Shown: positions 5,845 to 10,028 of the stretch, one piece after another
Numbering within the stretch: position 1 is the first letter of the stretch
How the letters are laid out: each line of letters begins with the position of its first letter
NCBI GenBank assembly: GCA_013816225.1
Contig: JACDEQ010000061.1
Coordinates: forward strand, 1-10,028
Direction of reading: 5' to 3'
Length of the DNA stretch: 10,028 bases
DNA from: Armatimonadota bacterium
GTDB lineage: Bacteria > Armatimonadota > Fimbriimonadia > Fimbriimonadales > ATM1
Program-made: the position numbers and the translations under genes
Notes under the pieces: generated by a model
Databases searched by the model: none
What the model was told of the DNA's origin: nothing
The model's input: the letters and a program-made list of their open reading frames with translations, nothing else

Positions 5845-7248
5845 GTGATCGATCCTCCCTTTCAACGCTCCGACGATGACATGGAGCGGCCGTCGCACGG
5901 GCCCGGACCGTGGGTGTGGTTAGTGGTGGCGGCCATCGCGATCTTGCTTGCGGCCGCACAGCTTTACGCAATAGGGAAAACGCCGGGCGTGACACCGGAC
6001 AGGCAGCTCCTCGATACGGAGCTTGCCGGGCTTCAGACCGAATGGATGAGCAGCGATCCGCTCGCGGACTTCCCGCCGGTTACCAAGAAATTCGCGGAAG
6101 CCGCAGAGAAGCGATTGGGGCGAATCCCTCTGAAGACCCAAGGCGCAAAGGGGGCTCGAGCCCGGGCGAACCTCATACTCGAACAAGCCACGGACCCCGC
6201 CGGCAAACCGGACTTTTCGGGCCTCAGCCACAAGGCCGACGACTTCGAATCACCTGAAGCCCGAATAGACGTTTCTGAAAGGCGGCAGAAGCTGAACGCG
6301 GCCCTCCGCGAGGTTTATGCGGCCAAGAAACTCTCCGAAGCCCAGGCGAACAGGCTGAAGGAGACGATCGCAGGCGAGAGTGGCTCGCCGTGGCCCATTG
6401 TGATGGCCCTCCATCGCGTGGACGAACTCTCCGGTCAAGTCGCTTCCAAGGCCGACAAGTTAATCGCCGCAGTGATCTTTATGGTCCTCATCGCGCTCGG
6501 GATCGGAGCGTGGTTCGTTTACGCCGTGTATAGGGGACGAGGAAATCTTCCGCTGGGCATCCCTTTGCAAGGCGCTGGACCGGACGTGGGCGACGGCCTC
6601 GGCCTGCGCATGATCATCTTCTTCATGCTGTTCGCCTTTGCACCGGGAGTAGTCGCAGTCCTCGCGCCCCCGAGTTGGTCGGCCGCGTGGACGGATGCAT
6701 TTGCCCGAGTTGTGCTGCTATTCCTCCTATGGGCAGTGATGACCGTGCCGATGCTCGGGCGGGTGATCAGTTTCAGGGATGTCGGCTGGCGCACCCAGAA
6801 CCTCGGCAAGGACATCCTGGTCGGCGTCTGGGCTTTCTTGGCGAACCTACCGATCGTCTTAGCGCTGGCCTATTTGGGGAGCGTGCTCCTTGATTGGATT
6901 CCCTCCGGCGGCCATCCGGTGCAGATGATGATCATGCAGCCGGGTGCCCAGATTCCGCTTTTGCTCTCCGCGTCGATCCTCACAGCGATGCTCGAGGAAA
7001 CAGCGTTTCGTGGGCTGTTTTTCCAAGGGTTGCAGCTTAGGCTCCGAAACACGTTTTGGGCCGTCTTTCTCTCGTCTCTTGCTTTCGCGGCCATTCATCC
7101 CCAGGGTGGCGCGCTCTGGCCGACGCTCGCCTGGATCGGCGCGATGGGAGCGATGGTCACGCGGGAGCGCAAGAGCCTGGTCCCCGCGATTGTGATGCAC
7201 ACGCTTCACAACGGAACGCTATTGGCCCTGGCGATTTACGCCTTGTGA
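5845..7248 (+). CDS. CPBP-family intramembrane metalloprotease
   Basis: 467 residues from GTG at 5845; ATG at 5881 (residue 13) is an alternative, and neither has a ribosome-binding site. One membrane segment at about 23-43 is followed by a hydrophilic, charged region at about 44-204 that is probably extracytoplasmic. A multi-spanning C-terminal half follows, with segments near 206-229, 254-274, 283-303, 325-347, 370-383, 403-417, 424-437 and 446-465. The CPBP (Abi, PF02517) motifs are present: EETAFR with Glu384, Glu385 and Arg389; FAAIH with His418; and HTLHN with His452 and Asn456. These match glutamic-type proteases of the Rce1/CAAX-processing superfamily. Bacterial members process membrane proteins or peptides, or give bacteriocin immunity. 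The substrate here is unknown. The N-terminal loop is unusually large. The last 30 nt overlap the convergent CorC-type gene. Confidence 0.88.
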   Translation: MIDPPFQRSDDDMERPSHGPGPWVWLVVAAIAILLAAAQLYAIGKTPGVTPDRQLLDTELAGLQTEWMSSDPLADFPPVTKKFAEAAEKRLGRIPLKTQGAKGARARANLILEQATDPAGKPDFSGLSHKADDFESPEARIDVSERRQKLNAALREVYAAKKLSEAQANRLKETIAGESGSPWPIVMALHRVDELSGQVASKADKLIAAVIFMVLIALGIGAWFVYAVYRGRGNLPLGIPLQGAGPDVGDGLGLRMIIFFMLFAFAPGVVAVLAPPSWSAAWTDAFARVVLLFLLWAVMTVPMLGRVISFRDVGWRTQNLGKDILVGVWAFLANLPIVLALAYLGSVLLDWIPSGGHPVQMMIMQPGAQIPLLLSASILTAMLEETAFRGLFFQGLQLRLRNTFWAVFLSSLAFAAIHPQGGALWPTLAWIGAMGAMVTRERKSLVPAIVMHTLHNGTLLALAIYAL

Positions 7249-8520
7249 CCACGGGGTCAGCGCCACGCGTGCTATTCTCTGTCGCGACATGTTGACGACC
7301 CGGAAAACACCGAGGGCGCTGTCGATGGAATCGCCGATTCGCGGAACGCGGTCGAGCTCGCTCATGATGATCGTGGAAACAGCCTCGCGTTCGAGCGGGT
7401 TTTCGTCGAGATGCATATAGTCCGCTAACTCGTCGGTGCGGACGTCGCCGCGCATGATGATCCGGCCGTCGTCCCAGGTGATGATGCGCGGCTGTGCATG
7501 CTCCACCTGGTCGTCGAGCTCGCCGAAGATCTCTTCGACGATGTCCTCGAGCGTGAGCAGTCCCGCGGTTCCTCCGTGCTCGTCCCGGATGATCAGCATC
7601 TGTGTTTTCTCCTGCTGCATCCGGTCTACCAGCCTTTCGAGAGACAGGTTCGGCGGAACGAAAACTGCGGGGCGGACGATGCTCTTGAGATCCTTCGCTC
7701 GCCCGGCCAAAAGTCGAACTGCATCCTGAAGGTGCAAGATGCCGACGATCTCGTCCAGGTCGCCGCCTTCGGCAACAACGACGCGCGTGTGGCTCTGCCT
7801 GGCGAGCTGTTGGGCGAGTTCCTCCGTGGAGAGGTTCGCGTCCACGGCCACGACGTCGACCCTTGGGATCATCACGTCGTCGGCCTGAAGGTCGGCGAGG
7901 CGCAGCGCCTTCGTGACCATCCGAGCGTGTCCGCGGTCGAACTCGCCGGCGCTGTGGCTCTCCTGGATGATCATCACGAGTTCTTCCTTGGCGATCGCCT
8001 GGCGCTCTTGGTTTCGTATGTTGATTCCAAAGGGTCGAAGCGCCCAATAGCCGGCGGTTTCCAGGAGCAGCGTCATTGGCCGCAGAACGAAGAGAATGGC
8101 GTTGAGCGGAAGTATGAGCCTGACGAGCATCTTGTCGGCAGTGCGAAGGACGAGGTACTTCGGAACGAGCTCTCCCAAAACGACCAGCAGGAACGTTACA
8201 ATGAGGAATGCGATCGCGCCAGAGATGAAGTGGAGGCCGAGGCCATCGAAGAACGGCTCCAACATTCTCGCCAATGCCTGCTCACCGAGCCATCCGAGTC
8301 CGATGCCCGACATCGTTATAGCGAGCTGGATGCCGGCGATGTATGGGTTGACGTTGGCGAGTGCTTTCAGCGCCGCCTTCCCCCCGGCGGCTCCCTTCTT
8401 AGCAAGAGCTGCAACCCGGCCATGGCGGGCCCCCACGAGCGCGTATTCAGCCGCCACAAAGAAAGCGTTGAGAAGGACGAGGGCAAAGACGCCGGCTAGC
8501 CGCCAACTGTCGCTTTCCAT
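7219..8520 (-). CDS. CNNM/CorC-type transporter (hemolysin C family protein)
   Basis: 433 residues. The N-terminal DUF21 (CNNM) membrane domain, about 5-190, carries the signature FFVAAEYALVGAR at 20-32 and GELVPKYLVL at 116-125, with membrane segments near 8-28, 58-78, 97-118 and 134-156. A CBS pair at about 215-335 contains VMIPRVDVVAVD and the diagnostic DEHGGTAGLLTLEDIVEEIFGEL run at 313-335. The CorC_HlyC C-terminal domain spans about 343-425. Members export Mg2+ or related divalent cations, with CBS domains sensing Mg-ATP; the hemolysin label is historical. The ATG at 8520 is preferred over an in-frame start 38 codons upstream, because that extension merely translates heptamer repeats (SRQS-like residues). 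The 3' end overlaps the CPBP gene by 30 nt, tail to tail. Confidence 0.93.
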   Translation of the reverse strand: MESDSWRLAGVFALVLLNAFFVAAEYALVGARHGRVAALAKKGAAGGKAALKALANVNPYIAGIQLAITMSGIGLGWLGEQALARMLEPFFDGLGLHFISGAIAFLIVTFLLVVLGELVPKYLVLRTADKMLVRLILPLNAILFVLRPMTLLLETAGYWALRPFGINIRNQERQAIAKEELVMIIQESHSAGEFDRGHARMVTKALRLADLQADDVMIPRVDVVAVDANLSTEELAQQLARQSHTRVVVAEGGDLDEIVGILHLQDAVRLLAGRAKDLKSIVRPAVFVPPNLSLERLVDRMQQEKTQMLIIRDEHGGTAGLLTLEDIVEEIFGELDDQVEHAQPRIITWDDGRIIMRGDVRTDELADYMHLDENPLEREAVSTIIMSELDRVPRIGDSIDSALGVFRVVNMSRQRIARVALTPWSQGVNRQGQ

Positions 8521-8532
8521 TACTGACCGGCA

Positions 8533-8538
8533 ATTGTG
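8533..8538 (-). promoter_or_regulatory. -10 box of the CorC-type gene
   Basis: CACAAT on the minus strand, 12 nt before the ATG at 8520, would give a 5' leader of only about 5 nt. No Shine-Dalgarno sequence is present. The -35 position falls inside the heptamer array and does not resemble TTGACA. Confidence 0.4.
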
Positions 8539-8548
8539 GCACATGCGC

Positions 8549-8639
8549 GACTGCCGACTGCCGACGTGAGACTGGCGACGTGAGACTACCGACTGGGCCT
8601 CGCGATTGTCGACTGGCCATTGGCGACTGCCCACTGACC
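8549..8639 (+). repeat. long degenerate heptamer array
   Basis: About 13 units, starting GACTGCC, GACTGCC, GACGTGA, GACTGGC, GACGTGA, GACTACC, then increasingly irregular (GATTGTC, GACTGGCC, ATTGGC, GACTGCC, CACTGACC). It occupies most of the spacer between the divergent CorC-type and tRNA-Tyr genes. Bases 8547-8563 are perfectly complementary to 8704-8720. Confidence 0.85.
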
Positions 8640-8657
8640 GTTCCTACCTGAAGCCGA

Positions 8658-8680
8658 CGAACAACATGGACACATGTTCG
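8658..8680. repeat. hairpin between the two heptamer arrays
   Basis: CGAACA (8658-8663) is complementary to TGTTCG (8675-8680). An alternative pairs the inner CATG at 8665-8668 with CATG at 8673-8676. It lies between the inverted arrays at 8549 and 8705, so it would cap a larger stem. Confidence 0.4.
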
Positions 8681-8704
8681 GGAACGAAACCTCAAGTCTC
8701 CACC

Positions 8705-8725
8705 GGCAGTCGGCAGTCGCCAGTC
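8705..8725 (-). repeat. heptamer array, three units, inverted orientation
   Basis: Plus-strand units GGCAGTC, GGCAGTC, GCCAGTC. With the flanking C at 8704 this gives a 17-nt perfect inverted repeat with 8547-8563. It sits immediately upstream of the tRNA-Tyr promoter, where a -35 would be expected. Confidence 0.85.
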
Positions 8726-8737
8726 GATGCCTTAGGG

Positions 8738-8743
8738 TACATT
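8738..8743 (+). promoter_or_regulatory. -10 box of the tRNA-Tyr/tRNA-Thr unit
   Basis: TACATT ends 10 nt before the tRNA-Tyr 5' end. The -35 position falls in the repeat array and is not consensus-like. Confidence 0.4.
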
Positions 8744-8753
8744 TAGCCCTCCC

Positions 8754-8839
8754 GGGGAGATGCCCGAGCGGCCAATGGGAGCAGACTGTAAATCTGCCGG
8801 CGAATGCCTACGTAGGTTCGAATCCTACTCTCCCCACCA
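8754..8839 (+). tRNA. tRNA-Tyr (anticodon GTA)
   Basis: 86 nt with encoded CCA and the long variable arm of class II tRNAs. Acceptor stem GGGGAGA/TCTCCCC, anticodon stem GCAGA/TCTGC around loop CTGTAAA, anticodon GTA at 8788-8790, and T-arm GTAGGTTCGAATCCTAC. Confidence 0.97.
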
Positions 8840-8846
8840 AGTCCAA

Positions 8847-8921
8847 GCCTTTGTAGCTCAGTGGTAGAGCACCTCTTTGGTAAAGAGGAGGTCACGGGTC
8901 CGATTCCCGTCAAAGGCTCCA
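8847..8921 (+). tRNA. tRNA-Thr (anticodon GGT)
   Basis: 75 nt with encoded CCA. Acceptor stem GCCTTTG/CAAAGGC, anticodon stem CCTCT/AGAGG around loop TTGGTAA, anticodon GGT at 8879-8881, T-arm ACGGGTCCGATTCCCGT. Only 7 nt separate it from tRNA-Tyr, so the two are one transcript. In many bacteria this pair leads into tRNA-Gly and the tuf gene; here the following DNA is different. Confidence 0.97.
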
Positions 8922-8937
8922 CGATTGTGAACCTAAA

Positions 8938-9168
8938 TTACTGGGTATTGGGGGAATCGGGGAAGGAGGAAGCACCCCTACCTGTACCCCTTATTCTTCG
9001 AAGGGCGGCGAAAATGCTGGCCTTCCTGAGGCCAGCATTGACGGGTATAAAAATTGGGATGTGCGGAAAGCTATATCCTTGTCCACCGCGGAAGAGCATG
9101 AGGCCAAAAAAGGCTACCGCAACCACCAACGACGAAATACTGATCCACTTCTTTATCCGCCCATTCAT
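8938..9168 (-). CDS. possible small single-pass membrane protein
   Basis: 76 residues from the ATG at 9168. The N-terminus has a basic MNGRIKKW lead followed by a hydrophobic segment (about 9-26, ISISSLVVAVAFFGLMLF) and an Arg, as in a small membrane protein or an uncleaved signal anchor. The remainder is basic and its end looks unstructured. No family is recognised and no Shine-Dalgarno sequence is seen. The plausible membrane segment and a palindrome just upstream favour a gene. A perfect hairpin inside the frame and the random-looking tail argue against it. Confidence 0.35.
   Translation of the reverse strand: MNGRIKKWISISSLVVAVAFFGLMLFRGGQGYSFPHIPIFIPVNAGLRKASIFAALRRIRGTGRGASSFPDSPNTQ
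9013..9039. repeat. 10-bp perfect hairpin
   Basis: AATGCTGGCC and GGCCAGCATT flank the 7-nt loop TTCCTGA. Read on the minus strand the stem runs into TTTT, so it could act as a terminator or a transcript-stabilising hairpin there; on the plus strand there is no T run. It lies inside the possible small minus-strand gene. Confidence 0.6.
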
Positions 9169-9181
9169 CGGCTCTAGGTAT

Positions 9182-9202
9182 GTTTTGACGGCACGTCATA
9201 AC
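9182..9202. promoter_or_regulatory. 21-nt imperfect palindrome, possible operator
   Basis: GTTTTGACG and CGTCATAAC are inverted with one mismatch around GCA. The core TGACG-GCA-CGTCA is perfect. It ends 13 nt before the ATG of the possible small minus-strand gene, where a repressor would block a promoter. Confidence 0.35.
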
Positions 9203-9303
9203 ATCGGAGGGCAGCCGTGGTCCGCCGCCCAGAATCGGAAGGCAAGATATGAGTAGTCTTTCTCCAGGAGCTAAAGAGGGTGGGGCCTTGGCAGAATTGA
9301 CAA

Positions 9304-9326
9304 ACACGGCGAACAGCCGTGGTTTT
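9304..9326 (-). terminator. terminator after the nuclease gene
   Basis: CACGGC (9305-9310) and GCCGTG (9316-9321) pair around GAACA. On the minus strand the stem is followed by TTTG, and on the plus strand by GTTTT, so it may work in both directions. It lies about 30 nt beyond the stop of the minus-strand nuclease gene. Confidence 0.55.
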
Positions 9327-9349
9327 GCTTGATGGGTAATGCGTAGCCA

Positions 9350-10028
9350 TTAGGGTGTGACATTCGCCTGGTCAATTGCATCGAGAATCGCTTGATCGAT
9401 TCGACGTCCACGGCGCTGATATCCAATTCTCGGCAGCACCTCCTGAATGATCTCGTCGCTCGTTCGCAGCAGGCCGTCCGATCTGATCCAGTTGATTAGC
9501 TTCGCTAAGTCATGGAAGGTGGCTACCGGCGGACAAGCCTCCGTTCGCGCTCTTGCCGTGAATTCGCTGACCGGCCGCGTTGGGTTTTGCGAGGGTGAAT
9601 CCTCAGAAGCGAAAAGCCCACCGAATTGCGTACCAAGCTTCATCCGCCTCTCTAATCGGTCATCCGAATATGCGACAGCTTCCTCCCAAGCTGCCACAGC
9701 GGATTCAATTTGCTGTTCTCGACGCTGAAACCAGTCTGTACTCCAGATGCGATGGAAGCGCCAATCGATGGACCTCAATTGCTGTTCCCGTAGCCGGTCC
9801 CGATCCCTTGCCGTCGGTGCTGAATGATAAGAAGCTCCGTCACATTCGATCGCCAACACAAAGTCACCGCTACGTTCAGGATGCATTGCTGCGAAGTCGA
9901 GGCGGTATCCCGAAACGCCGTATTGGGGAATCAGGGGAATGCCTCTGAGAGTTAGCGCGTCGCAAATATCGGATTCAAAGGCGTTCATCGGGTGGCCGGT
10001 TCCGCCAGTGTCGCCGAGTACTATGCCG
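9350..10028 (-). CDS. C-terminal part of a large protein with Vsr/MTES_1575-like nuclease domain (partial)
   Basis: The frame stays open to the right edge, so an ATG at 9988 is not the true start and at least the N-terminal part is missing. From that Met, residues 1-95 form a PD-(D/E)xK-type nuclease domain: Glu4 in the first helix, Asp28 in GYRLDFA, Glu48 and Asp50 in AIECDGASYHS, and a WRFHRIWSTDWF strand-helix. This pattern matches the MTES_1575/Vsr-like domain at the end of large SF1 helicases of the DUF4011/AAA_11/AAA_12 type. The tail, about 160-212 (TSDEIIQEVLPRIGYQRRGRRI), resembles the helical module that closes those proteins. Such helicase-nuclease proteins have been linked to phage defence. 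The helicase itself is outside the window, so the full identity is inferred. Confidence 0.8.
   Translation of the reverse strand, partial: GIVLGDTGGTGHPMNAFESDICDALTLRGIPLIPQYGVSGYRLDFAAMHPERSGDFVLAIECDGASYHSAPTARDRDRLREQQLRSIDWRFHRIWSTDWFQRREQQIESAVAAWEEAVAYSDDRLERRMKLGTQFGGLFASEDSPSQNPTRPVSEFTARARTEACPPVATFHDLAKLINWIRSDGLLRTSDEIIQEVLPRIGYQRRGRRIDQAILDAIDQANVTP

Larger units (their letters stand above)
8922..9349. other. sparse region between the tRNA pair and the nuclease gene
   Basis: 428 bases with lower GC and no confident gene. It contains a possible small membrane protein on the minus strand, a 10-bp perfect hairpin, a 21-nt imperfect palindrome and a terminator hairpin. I searched by eye for a second copy of the tRNA-Thr 3' end, which would mark an integrated element, and found none in the window. 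Confidence 0.5.

Noticed and set aside
7157..8047. 296-residue minus-strand frame inside the CorC-type gene
   Set aside because: Arg/Pro/His-rich out-of-frame translation of a real gene.
7498..8499. 333-residue plus-strand open frame opposite the CorC-type gene
   Set aside because: Antisense shadow; low-complexity charged translation without a domain, while the minus strand shows complete DUF21, CBS and CorC motifs.
8521..8634. In-frame N-terminal extension of the CorC-type protein by 38 residues
   Set aside because: The extension is a translation of the heptamer array (SRQS-type residues), precedes the normal DUF21 start, and would lie upstream of the -10 box at 8533-8538.
8898..8921. tRNA-Thr 3' end as an attachment site
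   Set aside because: No direct repeat of the tRNA end and no integrase are visible in the window; a distal copy could lie beyond the right edge.
8861..9256. 131-residue plus-strand frame starting within tRNA-Thr
   Set aside because: It begins inside a tRNA gene and crosses a perfect hairpin; no domain or ribosome-binding site.

Overview
The window reads as bacterial chromosome of about 60% GC. The best guess for the host is Armatimonadota (Fimbriimonadia-like) or a similar high-GC environmental lineage. This rests on a secreted trypsin-like protease with a characteristic C-terminal beta-rich module, -10 boxes placed almost on start codons (leaderless style), and GACTGCC-type heptamer repeats between genes. 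No phylogenetic marker was available, so the placement is an inference.

Layout. 30-746 (+): a coiled-coil/C4 zinc-ribbon protein. 743-2757 (-): a two-gene unit in which an exported trypsin-fold protease is followed, with overlapping ends, by a MobA-like nucleotidyltransferase. 2758-3118: a divergent AT-rich intergenic region with a promoter, a 15-nt palindrome and a foldable leader. 3119-4195 (+): an exported SH3b-SH3b-NlpC/P60 cell-wall hydrolase with its own terminator. 4304-4379: tRNA-Glu(TTC). 4517-5497 (+): a sugar-phosphate isomerase/epimerase-like TIM barrel. 5498-5844: non-coding, with three heptamer repeat arrays. 5845-7248 (+): a CPBP-type intramembrane protease, overlapping tail-to-tail with 7219-8520 (-), a CNNM/CorC-type transporter with DUF21, CBS pair and CorC_HlyC domains. 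8521-8753: a divergent spacer filled with heptamer repeats that form a 17-bp inverted pair. 8754-8921: tRNA-Tyr(GTA) and tRNA-Thr(GGT) in tandem. 8922-9349: a poorly coding region with a possible small membrane protein, a palindrome, a hairpin and a terminator. 9350-10028 (-): the C-terminal part of a large protein with a Vsr/MTES_1575-type nuclease domain, of the kind found at the end of SF1-helicase defence proteins, running off the right edge.

Most of the window is housekeeping (envelope maintenance, tRNAs, transport). The right end, just beyond the tRNA pair, looks like the start of an accessory or defence segment. The least explained signals are the paired heptamer arrays, the foldable leader of the NlpC/P60 gene, and the small ORF with its upstream palindrome.
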